The notes: generated by a model from the letters alone, not told the origin. A stretch of DNA of 64,000 bases from Streptomyces sp. SJL17-4 (GCF_036826855.1 NZ_CP104578.1:4871501-4935500); one strand, 5' to 3'; shown: positions 31,789 through 40,711, numbered from the stretch's first letter. Made by a program: numbers and translations.

Positions 31789-34029
31789 GTGAACCACCGC
31801 ATCTCCGGGCGCCGGCTCGCCGCCGCCGTCCTCACCCTCGCCACGGTCACCGCCGTGACGGGCACGCTCGTCACCGTCCCGGCCACGGCCGCCACCACCG
31901 GCACCACCGCCGAGGGGCGGTGCCTGCCGGGCGCACCGGGGCTGCTGCCCGTCGGGGCGGAGATCGTCTCCGCCGGGGCGTTCGGGTACATCACCGCCTG
32001 CAAGGACGAGAACGGCGAGACGGTCCGGGAGTTGCACAAGCCGGACGGCACCGTCTCGACCTTCGGCAACTACGTGTCGGACGTCTACGACGCCTTCTCC
32101 GACTGGATCGTGACCAACAACCAGGGCACCATCAGCGCCCACAACCCGGTGACGGGGACGTACAGCAACCACACCCTCAGCGGCGAGCTGGTCGGCGTGG
32201 CCTACAACGTCGCCTACGAGAGCCGGCCGGCGGAGAGCGGCGAGGGCCGCGAGCTGTGGCAGCTGCGGAACGACAACGGCGTCGTCAACAAGACGAAGCT
32301 GACCCACACGTTCGCCAACCAGAGCAGCAACCGCGTCGAGACCGCGTACAAGGTGGTCGCGGGCGGCCGGGACGCGAACGGCCGGCCCGCCGTGATCATC
32401 CTCATCCGGGGTGAGCAGACCGGCGTCGGGGGGCAGAAGACCCCCTACTTCAAGTCCGCCGTGGTCCCCATCCCCTCGGGGACGGCCATCCTCCCGGAGT
32501 GGGAGAACGCCGGCGGCGACTGGGACGCCGCGGCCACGGGCGCGCTGACCTCCAAGTACCGCGCCTGGATCACGAACAGGGCGGGCGGCGGACAGCAGAT
32601 CACGCTGTTCGGCCCCGGCATCGCGAAGGACATCGCGCTCACCGACATCCCCGGGAAGGCCGTCCTCGCCGGGGTCATCGGCGACACGGCCCTGTACGCG
32701 GCCCAGCGCGACCCGTTCGGCGACCCCTCGGTCCTGACGCCGCTGTACGCACGGAACGTGGCGACCGGCGGAGCCCCGTACAAGGTCATGGAGAACTTCT
32801 CCTCCGTGGCCCACGCGGGCGACGGCAGCCTGATGGTGCGCGGGGCGACGAGCGCGGCCGACGGCCTGTTCAGCATCGGCAAGGACGGGACGGTGACGCC
32901 GTCGCTCGTCGCCGACACCGGCAAGGTCGTGGCGCTGAAGGTGACCGGCTGGTCCGTGCCGGCTTCGGTGAACCTGGAGAAGGCCGGTACGAGCGTCCCC
33001 ATGACGTTCGACCTGACCCGTCCGGACGCGACCGTGGACGTGACGCTCACGCACACCCGCACCGGCAAGAAGCTCACCGTGCGGCTGCCGCAGCCCCCGT
33101 CCGGGAACCGGTTCTCGTACACGTGGGACGGCATCCTCGACGGGATCAGCGCCCCGAACGGCGCCTACACCTGGCAGGCCACCGCCAGGACCCTCGGCGG
33201 CGGCGCCTACGCCACGGCCACCGGCTCCCTCACCGTGTCCCGTACGGCCAACCCGCACGACTTCAACGACAACGGCTCCACGGACCTCCTCGCCCGCGAC
33301 TCCGCCGGTGTGCTGTGGCGGGACGACCTGTACGACTGGCCCGTCGGCGGGCAGGCCAAGCCGGCCAAGCGGACGAAGATCGGCCCCGGCTGGAACACGT
33401 ACAAGCAGATCGAGGCCGTCGGGAACATCGGCGGCGGCGCCCACGGCGACCTGATCGCCCTCGACACCACCGGCGTGCTCTGGCAGTACGTCGGCAAGGG
33501 CGACGGCACGTTCGCGACCCGGGTCCGCGTCGGTGGCGGCTGGGGCGGCTACACCAAGCTCGCGGGCGGCTCGGACCTCGGCGCGGACGGTAAGGCGGAC
33601 CTGTTCGCCACCGACACGGCCGGTGTCCTGTGGTTCTACCCGGGCACGGGCGACCCGGTGAAGCCGTACCTCCCCCGGATCCGGATGGGCGCCGGCTGGG
33701 GCGTCTACAACCAGCTCACCGCCGTCGGCAACATCGCCGGCGACGCGGGCGGCGACCTCATCGCCCGCGACAAGGACGGCGTCCTGTGGCTCTACCCGTC
33801 CAAGGGCTACGTCTACGACACCCGCGTCCGCGTCGGCGGCGGCTGGGGCGGCTTCACCCAGTTCGTCGGCGCGGGTGACGTCACGGGCGACGGCCGCCCG
33901 GACCTGATCGCGTACGGCCCCGGCGGCACGTACGTCTACCGCTCGAACGGCACCCTGACCGGCGTCTTCACCCGGCAGACGACCTCGCTGTACGCGGGCG
34001 AGGGCAGCAAGTTCAACAGCATCGCCTAG
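31789..34029 (+). CDS. Secreted FG-GAP/VCBS repeat protein
   Basis: 746 residues. Signal peptide to about residue 35 (RRLAAAVLTLATVTAVTG, then PATAA). Central half is beta-rich and of unknown type; about 395-480 looks like a FlgD/Ig-type domain (WDGILDGISAPNGAYTWQA); the C-terminal 250 residues hold at least four FG-GAP-like blades with D-x-D/N calcium loops (DFNDNGSTDLLARD, DLGADGKADLFATD, DVTGDGRPDLIAY) alternating with VRVGGGWGGY. Probably an extracellular beta-propeller adhesin or carbohydrate-binding protein. ATG at 31789; a 15-bp hairpin follows. Confidence 0.85.
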   Translation: MNHRISGRRLAAAVLTLATVTAVTGTLVTVPATAATTGTTAEGRCLPGAPGLLPVGAEIVSAGAFGYITACKDENGETVRELHKPDGTVSTFGNYVSDVYDAFSDWIVTNNQGTISAHNPVTGTYSNHTLSGELVGVAYNVAYESRPAESGEGRELWQLRNDNGVVNKTKLTHTFANQSSNRVETAYKVVAGGRDANGRPAVIILIRGEQTGVGGQKTPYFKSAVVPIPSGTAILPEWENAGGDWDAAATGALTSKYRAWITNRAGGGQQITLFGPGIAKDIALTDIPGKAVLAGVIGDTALYAAQRDPFGDPSVLTPLYARNVATGGAPYKVMENFSSVAHAGDGSLMVRGATSAADGLFSIGKDGTVTPSLVADTGKVVALKVTGWSVPASVNLEKAGTSVPMTFDLTRPDATVDVTLTHTRTGKKLTVRLPQPPSGNRFSYTWDGILDGISAPNGAYTWQATARTLGGGAYATATGSLTVSRTANPHDFNDNGSTDLLARDSAGVLWRDDLYDWPVGGQAKPAKRTKIGPGWNTYKQIEAVGNIGGGAHGDLIALDTTGVLWQYVGKGDGTFATRVRVGGGWGGYTKLAGGSDLGADGKADLFATDTAGVLWFYPGTGDPVKPYLPRIRMGAGWGVYNQLTAVGNIAGDAGGDLIARDKDGVLWLYPSKGYVYDTRVRVGGGWGGFTQFVGAGDVTGDGRPDLIAYGPGGTYVYRSNGTLTGVFTRQTTSLYAGEGSKFNSIA

Positions 34030-34051
34030 CCCTGAACGGCTGTCGTGAGGC

Positions 34052-34085
34052 CTGTGGGCGTGGCGTAGAGACGCCACGCCCACAG
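34052..34085 (+). terminator. 15-bp perfect hairpin terminator
   Basis: Stem 34052-34066 with 34071-34085 and an AGAG loop, 22 bp after the FG-GAP gene stop. Confidence 0.85.
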
Positions 34086-34191
34086 CTCGTTCGGGAGACA
34101 GCGCCCCCATCGGTTCCGCCGATCGGCCCCATCGGGAGGTCTCCCTGCTGGCTCGTGGACCCGTTCCCGAGGCGCTCGTAGCGTCGTCGGC

Positions 34192-35118
34192 ATGAGAAAC
34201 GAGACCAGGGGAACCGTCGAACTCACCCTCGCCATGGTGCTCTCCGGCACCCTCGGCATCTTCGTCGTGGAGTCCGGGGCGTCCCCCTTCAACGTGGTGT
34301 TCTTCCGGTGCCTCTTCGGGGCCGCCGCCCTCGGCGCGTACAGCCTGGTCCGCGGCTACTTCACCGGGCACGGACTCACCCCCAGGAAGTTCGGACTGGC
34401 CGCGCTCGGCGGGGTGTTCATCGTCTTCAACTGGGTGCTGCTCTTCGAGGCGTACGAGGCCACCTCGATCTCCTTCGCCACCGTCGTCTACCACACGCAG
34501 CCGTTCTTCCTGGTGGTGTTCGGCGCCGTGCTGTTCCGGGAGCGGATCACCGCCGCGACGTTCGGCTGGCTCGCCGTCGCGTTCGCCGGGCTCGTGCTCG
34601 TCTCCGGGATACGGCCCGGCGACACCGCCTCGCTCAAGGGCCTCGGGCTCGCGCTCGGCGCCGCCGTCCTCTACGCGCTGTCGACGATCGTCACCAAGCG
34701 GATCACCGGCGTACGGCCGCATCTGATCGCCCTCGTGCAGGTGCTCGTCGGGCTTCCGCTGCTGCTCCCCTTCGCCGACTTCGGCGCCGCGTCGGAGCTC
34801 GGCGCCGACTGGGGCTGGCTCGTCGGGCTCGGGGTCGTGCACACCGGGCTCATGTACGTGCTGATGTACGCCGCCTACGCCAAGCTGCCCACCGCCAAGA
34901 TCGCCGTCCTCGCCTTCACCTACCCCGCCGTCGCCATGGGCGTCGACTGGGCGGTGTACGGGCATCACATCGGGCTCGTCCAGGCGCTCGGCGTTCCCCT
35001 CATCGTGCTGGCCGGCCTGAAGGTCACGCTTGCTCGCGCACGAGCCGCCGCGCCTGCTCCACGAACAGCCGGACGTGCGCCGGAAGCCGCTTCCCCCGTC
35101 GCCACGCGAGTTGGGTGA
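34192..35118 (+). CDS. EamA/DMT-type exporter
   Basis: 308 residues, ten predicted membrane helices in two EamA halves: an N-half ending FGWLAVAFAGLVLVSGIRPG and a C-half from GLGLALGAAVLYALSTIVTK. Drug/metabolite transporter superfamily, probable export of an amino acid or metabolite. The final ~30 residues (RARAAAPAPRTAGRAPEAAS) are a soluble tail coded inside the end of the convergent LysR gene, a 95-bp overlap. ATG at 34192. Confidence 0.88.
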   Translation: MRNETRGTVELTLAMVLSGTLGIFVVESGASPFNVVFFRCLFGAAALGAYSLVRGYFTGHGLTPRKFGLAALGGVFIVFNWVLLFEAYEATSISFATVVYHTQPFFLVVFGAVLFRERITAATFGWLAVAFAGLVLVSGIRPGDTASLKGLGLALGAAVLYALSTIVTKRITGVRPHLIALVQVLVGLPLLLPFADFGAASELGADWGWLVGLGVVHTGLMYVLMYAAYAKLPTAKIAVLAFTYPAVAMGVDWAVYGHHIGLVQALGVPLIVLAGLKVTLARARAAAPAPRTAGRAPEAASPVATRVG

Positions 35119-35905
35119 AGAGGGTGAACGGGGCCTTCCAGGGGAGTTCGACCAGCGTCCCCGTCGCCAGTTCCGCCGTGACCGTCACCCGGGGGAGCAG
35201 GGCGACTCCGAGGCCGGCCGCCACCCCGCGCTTCGTCGCCTCGATCGTGCCGAACTCCATGAACGGCGGGGACCATTCCCTGAGCTCCCGCTCGAACAGG
35301 TCGCGGTACGGGCAACCCGGTTCCGTGCCCACCAGCTGCGCCCCCGCCACCTCGGCGGCGGTCAGCTCCGTACGCCCGGCCAGGGGGTGGGCCGGGCCCG
35401 CCACCAGGACCAGCGGTTCCGGGGCCAGGACCTCCGACTCCAGGCCCTCGTGCTCCGTCTCCGGCTCCATCAGGAAGCCCACGTCGTACGTGCCCTGGCG
35501 CAGTGCCTGGCGGGTCTCGTCGCCGAGGGTGGGGCGCAGGGTGAGGCGTACACCCGGGTAGCGGTGGTGGAAGTACTCCAGGAGCGGCGGCAGCCGGTAG
35601 GAGGTCAGGGACTCCATCGTGCCCACCGCGATCGTGCCCGTGGGGTCCGCCGTCGCCGCCACCGCCGTACGGGCCTCCTCCGCCAGCTCCGCCATTCCTC
35701 GGGCGTAGGGAAGGAGGCGCTCACCGGACTCCGTCAGGCGGATGCGGCTGCCCAGGCGTTCGAAGAGCTCCACCCCCAGGGACGTCTCCAGGGATTTGAT
35801 CTGGGCCGTGACGCTCGACTGTGCGTAGCCCAGTTCCGTGGCCGCCCTGGTGAAGGAGAGGACCGTCGCCACCTTCTCGAAGGTGGCGAGGAGGCGCAGC
35901 TCCAC
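35024..35905 (-). CDS. LysR family transcriptional regulator
   Basis: 293 residues. N-terminal HTH (FTRAATELGYAQSSVTAQIK, residues about 18-37, and SLETSLGVELFERLGSRIRL), then a periplasmic-binding-like effector domain (GTIAVGTMES, YDVGFLMEPE, LPRVTVTAEL). GTG start one base after the stop of the upstream membrane-protein gene, so they are an operon. The 3' end overlaps the EamA exporter gene tail-to-tail; the exporter is the obvious candidate target. Confidence 0.92.
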   Translation of the reverse strand: MELRLLATFEKVATVLSFTRAATELGYAQSSVTAQIKSLETSLGVELFERLGSRIRLTESGERLLPYARGMAELAEEARTAVAATADPTGTIAVGTMESLTSYRLPPLLEYFHHRYPGVRLTLRPTLGDETRQALRQGTYDVGFLMEPETEHEGLESEVLAPEPLVLVAGPAHPLAGRTELTAAEVAGAQLVGTEPGCPYRDLFERELREWSPPFMEFGTIEATKRGVAAGLGVALLPRVTVTAELATGTLVELPWKAPFTLFTQLAWRRGKRLPAHVRLFVEQARRLVREQA

Positions 35906-35906
35906 G

Positions 35907-36302
35907 TCAGGACTTCTCGGGGGATTCGCCGCCGTCCTGCTCGCGCTTCTTCAGCTCCTCCTCGCGGCGGCGCAGGTCCGCCTCCCAGTCCTTGAGGACC
36001 GCCTCGTCCTTCTCGTTCTCGTCCTTGAGGGACTTCAGGAACTCGGGGTTGTCGTCCGGTGCCACCCACTCCTGGCGGTGGTTGCGGTGCCACTCGGAGG
36101 GCGTACGGCCGCCGACGGGGGGCTTGCGCATCTTTCCGGCGGCGAACCAGACGATCGGGCCGACGATCCAGAACAGCAGGATGATGATGACCCAGACCAC
36201 CTTGGGCAGGTGCTTGGCCTCGTCCTCGGGGGTGTTCAGGCAGTCGATGAAGGCGTAGATCGTCAGTGCCAGCGGCAGGATGTACATCAGTGCCCTGAGC
36301 AT
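35907..36302 (-). CDS. PLDc_N (phospholipase D N-terminal-like) membrane protein
   Basis: 131 residues. Two helices (ALMYILPLALTIYAFIDCL and VVWVIIILLFWIVGPIVWF) with NTPEDEAKHLPK between them: the PLDc_N pattern found in small actinobacterial membrane proteins without a phospholipase domain. The C-terminal half is a charged coiled coil (LKDENEKDEAVLKDWEADLR, then RREEELKKREQ). First gene of the operon with lysR. Function unknown. Confidence 0.85.
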   Translation of the reverse strand: MLRALMYILPLALTIYAFIDCLNTPEDEAKHLPKVVWVIIILLFWIVGPIVWFAAGKMRKPPVGGRTPSEWHRNHRQEWVAPDDNPEFLKSLKDENEKDEAVLKDWEADLRRREEELKKREQDGGESPEKS

Positions 36303-36391
36303 GTGGGACAGCCCCCTGGAAGCAGTGATGGGGCTCGTTTCGACCGCCCCGGTGACAGGTCCAGCGTAGCCCGTGGCGGATACTGGCCCCT

Positions 36392-37849
36392 ATGGCTTAC
36401 GACGATCTCCGCTCGCTGCTCAGGGCCCTCGAGCGCGAAGGCGACCTCAAGCGCATCAAGGCCGAAGTCGACCCGTACCTGGAGGTCGGGGAGATCGTCG
36501 ACCGGGTGAACAAGGCGGGGGGTCCGGCGCTTCTCTTCGAGAACGTCAAGGGCTCCTCGATGCCGCTCGCGATGAACGTCTTCGGGACCGACCGCCGGCT
36601 GCTCAAGGCCCTCGGCCTGAAGTCGTACAGCGAGATCAGCGACAAGATCGGCGGGTTGCTCAAGCCCGAGCTTCCGCAGGGTTTCATCGGTGTCCGCGAG
36701 GCCTTCGGCAAGCTCGGCTCGATGGTCCACGTGCCGCCGAAGAAGGTGAAGTCGGACGACGCGCCCGTGCAGGAGGTCGTGCTCACCGGGGACGACGTCG
36801 ATCTCGATCTGCTTCCCGCGCTCTTCACCTGGCCCAAGGACGGCGGCTCCTTCTTCAACCTCGGGCTCACGCACACCAAGCACCCCGAGACCGGCATCCG
36901 GAACCTCGGGCTCTACCGCCTCCAGCGGCACGACAAGCGCACCATCGGCATGCACTGGCAGATCCACAAGGACAGCCGCAACCACTACGCGGTCGCCGCC
37001 GCGAAGGGCGAGCGGCTGCCCGTCGCCATCGCGTTCGGCTGCCCGCCCGCCGTCACGTACGCCTCCACCGCCCCGCTGCCCGGTGACATCGACGAGTACC
37101 TCTTCGCCGGTTTCGTGCAGGGCAAGCGGATCGAGATGGTCGACTGCAAGACCGTCCCGCTCCAGGTCCCCGCCAACGCCGAGGTCGTCGTCGAGGGCTG
37201 GCTGGAGCCGGGCGAGATGCTGCCCGAGGGGCCGTTCGGCGACCACACCGGCTTCTACACGCCGCAGGAGCCGTTCCCCGCGCTGAAGATCGACTGCATC
37301 ACGATGCGGAAGCGCCCGCTGCTCCAGTCGATCGTCGTCGGCCGGCCGCCGACCGAGGACGGGCCGCTGGGACGGGCGACGGAGCGTTTCTTCCTGCCGC
37401 TGCTGAAGATCATCGTGCCGGACATCGTCGACTACCACCTGCCGGAGTCGGGCGGCTTCCACAACTGCGCGATCGTCTCGATCGACAAGAAGTACCCGAA
37501 GCACGCGCAGAAGGTCATGCACGCCATCTGGGGCGCGCACATGATGTCGCTGACCAAGCTGATCATCGTGGTCGACAAGGACTGCGACGTGCACGATCTG
37601 CACGAGGTGTCCTGGCGGGCCCTCGGCAACACCGACTACTCCCGCGACCTGACCGTCGTCGAGGGGCCGGTCGACCACCTCGACCACGCCTCCTACCAGC
37701 AGTTCTGGGGCGGCAAGGCCGGTATCGACGCCACCAAGAAGCTGCCCGAGGAGGGCTACACCCGGGACGGCGGCTGGCCGGACATGGTCGAGTCGGACCC
37801 GGCCACGGCGGCCCTCGTGGACCGCCGCTGGAAGGAGTACGGGCTGTGA
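36392..37849 (+). CDS. ubiD: UbiD-type menaquinone biosynthesis decarboxylase
   Basis: 485 residues, family length. Prenylated-FMN-dependent decarboxylase; in the futalosine route it should decarboxylate the prenylated 6-naphthoate (the role called MqnL in S. coelicolor, by memory). Typical elements: LRALEREGDLKRI at the N-terminus, NLGLYRLQRHDKRTIGMHWQ, LPEGPFGDHTGFYTP with the active-site Glu, and the C-terminal WDVRMGDE-like region replaced by SCWRALGN-type SWRALGNTDYSRD. Its cofactor would be made by the UbiX homologue at 39889. Overlaps the next gene by GTGA. Confidence 0.92.
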   Translation: MAYDDLRSLLRALEREGDLKRIKAEVDPYLEVGEIVDRVNKAGGPALLFENVKGSSMPLAMNVFGTDRRLLKALGLKSYSEISDKIGGLLKPELPQGFIGVREAFGKLGSMVHVPPKKVKSDDAPVQEVVLTGDDVDLDLLPALFTWPKDGGSFFNLGLTHTKHPETGIRNLGLYRLQRHDKRTIGMHWQIHKDSRNHYAVAAAKGERLPVAIAFGCPPAVTYASTAPLPGDIDEYLFAGFVQGKRIEMVDCKTVPLQVPANAEVVVEGWLEPGEMLPEGPFGDHTGFYTPQEPFPALKIDCITMRKRPLLQSIVVGRPPTEDGPLGRATERFFLPLLKIIVPDIVDYHLPESGGFHNCAIVSIDKKYPKHAQKVMHAIWGAHMMSLTKLIIVVDKDCDVHDLHEVSWRALGNTDYSRDLTVVEGPVDHLDHASYQQFWGGKAGIDATKKLPEEGYTRDGGWPDMVESDPATAALVDRRWKEYGL

Positions 37850-38244
37850 CCACGGCCGTCGGGCTCCGCCTCGGGGACGACCAGGCCTGGGTCGAGCTGG
37901 CACCGGACCCGGAGGACCCGGAACAGTGGCGGGTGACCGCCGACTGGGTGGGCGCCTTCACGGCCGACTTCGAGACCTACCTGGAGACCCAGGAGGCCGC
38001 AGCCTTCACGGACGCCCTCCTGGCCGGGGTCGACGGCGGGGGATCGTTCCGCCTGGACGTCACGAAGGGCCGGAACAACCCGCTGCTCCTCCAGTCGGTC
38101 CCGGCGGGCGACCGTCTCGCCTTCGTGGTCCGGCTCACGCCCAACGGGCACGACGCGGTCGTGCACCTCGACCTGGAGATCGACCCGATGGACCGGGCCG
38201 AGCTGCGCGGTCGCATCGAAGAGTTCCGGAGGTCCCTCGTATGA
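37846..38244 (+). CDS. Unknown small protein coupled to menaquinone genes
   Basis: 132 residues, acidic, no signal or membrane segment. The pattern (WVGAFTADFETYLETQEAAA, LDVTKGRNNPLLLQ, VHLDLEIDPMDRAEL) suggests an alpha/beta fold of strands followed by helices. I recognise no family. It overlaps ubiD upstream (GTGA) and mqnP downstream (ATGA), so it is fully embedded in the operon and translated at similar levels, yet is not a known menaquinone enzyme. Confidence 0.75.
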   Translation: MTTAVGLRLGDDQAWVELAPDPEDPEQWRVTADWVGAFTADFETYLETQEAAAFTDALLAGVDGGGSFRLDVTKGRNNPLLLQSVPAGDRLAFVVRLTPNGHDAVVHLDLEIDPMDRAELRGRIEEFRRSLV

Positions 38245-39164
38245 CATCGGCCGCCGAAGGCGTCCTCGGCCAGGGGCCCGCGCCCGAGTCCCGGGGGAAG
38301 GTGAAGTCCTTCCTGCGCCTCGTGATGATCGAGCACTCGGTCTTCGCGCTGCCCTTCGCGTACACCGCGGCGCTCACCGCGATGTACCAGGTGGACAAGA
38401 ACATCCACTGGTGGACGCTGTTCCTCGTCACCGTCTGCATGGTGGGGCTGCGGACCTTCGCCATGGCCTGCAACCGGATCATCGACCGCGAGATCGACGC
38501 GCGTAATCCCCGGACGGCCGGGCGCGAGCTGGTGACCGGTGCCGTGTCCGTGCGGTCGGCGTGGACCGGGGCCGGCATCGCCGTCGTCGTCTTCCTCGGC
38601 GCCGCCGCCCTGCTCAACCCGCTCTGTCTGGCCCTCGCTCCGCTCGCCGTCATCCCGATGGTCGTCTATCCGTACGGCAAGCGGTTCACCAACTTCCCGC
38701 ACGCGATCCTGGGCCTCGCCCAGGCCATCGGGCCCATCGGCGCCTGGCTCGCGGTGACCGGCGAGTGGTCCTGGGACGCGGTCGTCCTGGGCCTCGCGGT
38801 GGGCGTCTGGATCGGCGGCTTCGACCTGATCTTCGCCTGCCAGGACGTCCAGGCGGACCGGGCGCACGGCGTCATGTCCGTACCCGCGCGCTTCGGGATC
38901 CCGGCGGCCCTCTGGGGCGCCCGCGCCTCCGCGGTCGTCACCACGGGCCTGCTCGTCTGGTACGCGCTCCTCACCGACGCCGGTCCGTTCTTCTGGGTCG
39001 GCCTGGTGATCGTGGTGGCCGCCTTCTGCTACGAGCACTCGATCGTGAAGCCGCACGACCTGTCGCGGCTGAACCGGGCGTTCTTCACGGTGAACGGTTT
39101 CATCGGCATGGCGCTGTTCGTGTGCGCCCTCCTCGACCTGCTGGTCCGGGGGCTCACCCCGTAA
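38241..39164 (+). CDS. mqnP: Menaquinone biosynthesis prenyltransferase (UbiA superfamily)
   Basis: 307 residues, about nine membrane helices. Both Asp-rich Mg-diphosphate motifs are present: NRIIDREIDARNPRTAGREL (78-97) and ACQDVQADRAHGVMSVPARF (about 196-215). Attaches the polyprenyl chain to 1,4-dihydroxy-6-naphthoate in the futalosine pathway. ATG overlaps the preceding unknown gene. The stop and last codons are duplicated in a 26-bp repeat. Confidence 0.92.
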   Translation: MTSAAEGVLGQGPAPESRGKVKSFLRLVMIEHSVFALPFAYTAALTAMYQVDKNIHWWTLFLVTVCMVGLRTFAMACNRIIDREIDARNPRTAGRELVTGAVSVRSAWTGAGIAVVVFLGAAALLNPLCLALAPLAVIPMVVYPYGKRFTNFPHAILGLAQAIGPIGAWLAVTGEWSWDAVVLGLAVGVWIGGFDLIFACQDVQADRAHGVMSVPARFGIPAALWGARASAVVTTGLLVWYALLTDAGPFFWVGLVIVVAAFCYEHSIVKPHDLSRLNRAFFTVNGFIGMALFVCALLDLLVRGLTP

Positions 39165-39201
39165 CCCCGCCCCGCGGGCTCACCCCGTAACCCCCGCCCC
39201 G
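39150..39201 (+). repeat. 26-bp duplication of the mqnP stop region
   Basis: GGGCTCACCCCGTAACCCC begins at 39150 and again at 39176; the two 26-bp units differ only near their ends. The first holds the mqnP TAA (39162-39164). Confidence 0.9.
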
Positions 39202-39259
39202 GGGGCGAAGCGGTCCAGGAGTGCGTCGAGGCCGGCGGCCAGGCCCGCGGGGCCGCCGC

Positions 39260-39566
39260 GCCGCGGCCGCCGTACGCGCCCTGCGGGAACGCCTCACCGG
39301 CGGCCTGTCCGGGCGCACCCTGACCGCCGCCCGGACCCACGGCGACTACCACCCCGGGAACATCCTGGTGAACGAGGCGAGCGGAACCCTGTCCGGGGTG
39401 ATCGACTGGGCGGACTCGCTCCCCCTCGTCCGGCGCCCGGCGCTGCGGGTCGGCCTGCGGTTCGGGCCGGACGCCGACCCGGTGTGGGCGTCCGCCGCGC
39501 CCCCGGACTTCGCCGCCGAGGCCCTGACGACGGCTGCGATGGGCCGGGCAGCGGCACGAGCCGAGG
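39260..39566 (+). pseudogene. Remnant of an aminoglycoside-phosphotransferase-like kinase
   Basis: A short in-frame stretch has the catalytic loop THGDYHPGNILV and SGVIDWADS, the D-x4-N and D-W signatures of APH/choline kinases. N- and C-lobes are missing, and the sequence after about 39420 no longer resembles the family. It has no start codon of its own in a credible context. Confidence 0.6.
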
Positions 39567-39839
39567 GCGCTCGCCCGGCTGCGCCGGACCCGGGCGTTTC
39601 CACGGCGGTACCTGGAGGCGGTCGCCGAACGCTTCGGCGCCTCCTGCGCCGTCTACCTGGCCCGGGTCGGCGGGGAGCCGGCCGCCGGCACGGTGGTGCT
39701 GTCCTACGGGGACCGGGCCACGTACTGGCGGAGCGCGATGGACCGGGACCTGGCCCATCCGGTGCGGGCGAACTTCCTGCTCCAGCGGCTCGCGATGAGG
39801 GCCACGGCCAAACGGCTGCTGTGCTTCCGGGACGCCTGA
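39567..39839 (+). pseudogene. Remnant of a FemAB/CelD-like GNAT-fold transferase
   Basis: Ninety codons in another frame read RTRAFPRRYLEAVAERFG, CAVYLARVGGEPAAGTVVL, SYGDRATYWRSAMDRDL and NFLLQRLAM before a TGA at 39837. This is the C-terminal half of FemAB-like peptidyl or acyl transferases. The N-terminal half is absent. It directly abuts the kinase remnant, a deletion-fusion scar between mqnP and ubiX. Confidence 0.6.
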
Positions 39840-39888
39840 GTGAGCCGTGCCCAGGCCTGGCTTTTCCCGGCCGGATAGGCTCTCTGTC

Positions 39889-40575
39889 GTGGAGTCGCAG
39901 GAGATGAAGAGTCGTCGGCCCTGGGTGGTGGGGGTTTCCGGGGCGTCGGGTACGCCGTACGCCGCCGCCGTGCTGCGGGGCCTCCTCGCCGCGGGGGAGA
40001 GCGTCGACCTCGTCGTGTCGCGGGCCTCGCGGCTCACGCTCCTCGACGAGACGGGGATCTCCTTCCGCGACGCGCACTGGCGCGAGGACCTGGCGGCCTG
40101 GCTGGCGCGGGGCGCGGACGGGAAGCCGGGCACCTTCGACGTGTCGGACGCCCTCGACGACGTGCGGTACTGGGCGGCCGGCGATCTGGCCGCGGGGCCG
40201 TCCTCGGGGTCGTACCCGGCGAAGGGGATGCTGGTCGTGCCGGCCTCGACCGCGGCGGTGGCGGGAGTGGCGCTGGGACTCTCGAAGGACCTGCTCCAGC
40301 GGACCGCGAGCGTGACGCTGAAGGAACGGCGTCCGCTGGTCGTCGCCGTGCGGGAGACCCCGCTGAACGGACAGACGCTCAAGCACATGGTGGCGCTGGA
40401 CGAGGCGGGCGCCGTGGTGCTGCCCGCCTCTCCGGCGTTCTACGCGGGGGCGACGCACATCCAGGATCTGGTGGACTTCGTCGCCGGGCGGGTGCTCGAC
40501 GCGGCAGGGGTGCCGCATCGGCTGTACCGCCGGTGGGAGGGAGAGCTCGGTGGAGCGACCCCCCGGTCGGATTAG
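39889..40575 (+). CDS. ubiX: UbiX-type flavin prenyltransferase
   Basis: 228 residues. Makes prenylated FMN from FMN and dimethylallyl phosphate, the cofactor of the UbiD-type decarboxylase at 36392 (role named MqnF in S. coelicolor, by memory). GVSGASGTPYAAAVLRGLL (flavin phosphate loop), MLVVPASTAAVAGVALGLS, LKERRPLVVAVRETPLN and LPASPAFYAGATHIQDLVDF. The usual ASTAG... motif is kept as PASTAAVAG. GTG at 39889 is used: a TAGGCT -10-like box ends 7 nt upstream, suggesting a leaderless transcript; the ATG at 39904 is an alternative. Confidence 0.9.
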   Translation: MESQEMKSRRPWVVGVSGASGTPYAAAVLRGLLAAGESVDLVVSRASRLTLLDETGISFRDAHWREDLAAWLARGADGKPGTFDVSDALDDVRYWAAGDLAAGPSSGSYPAKGMLVVPASTAAVAGVALGLSKDLLQRTASVTLKERRPLVVAVRETPLNGQTLKHMVALDEAGAVVLPASPAFYAGATHIQDLVDFVAGRVLDAAGVPHRLYRRWEGELGGATPRSD

Positions 40576-40706
40576 CGCTTCTTGGCGTGCTTCTTCTCGG
40601 CACGCTTCGAGGCGGCGGTCGGCTGGTGGGCACGCGAGCGGTTGGCCAGCTCCTGCAGCTCGCGCATGCGTGCGTAGGCCATCTCGATCGTGTACACGGT
40701 GAACAC
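40572..40706 (-). CDS. 44-residue basic protein
   Basis: GTG at 40706 with AGGAG about 4 nt upstream; product YTIEMAYARMRELQELANRS followed by a Lys/Arg-rich end (KRAEKKHAKKR). A short helix plus basic tail suggests nucleic-acid or membrane contact. Its TAA (40574-40572) overlaps the ubiX TAG on the opposite strand. Below usual gene-calling length; supported by ribosome site, codon bias and the position directly behind an operator region. Confidence 0.6.
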   Translation of the reverse strand: MFTVYTIEMAYARMRELQELANRSRAHQPTAASKRAEKKHAKKR

Positions 40707-40711
40707 CACTC

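Noticed and set aside
31249-34968. 1239-codon open frame on the minus strand, and other very long frames (e.g. 19313-22282 before ccsB, 58064-62068 plus strand)
   Set aside because: They lie antisense or out of frame to clear genes (FG-GAP protein, EamA, cytochrome c genes, kinase, Ltp2 operon), have Arg/Ala/Gly-rich nonsense composition and no motifs; typical of GC-rich DNA.
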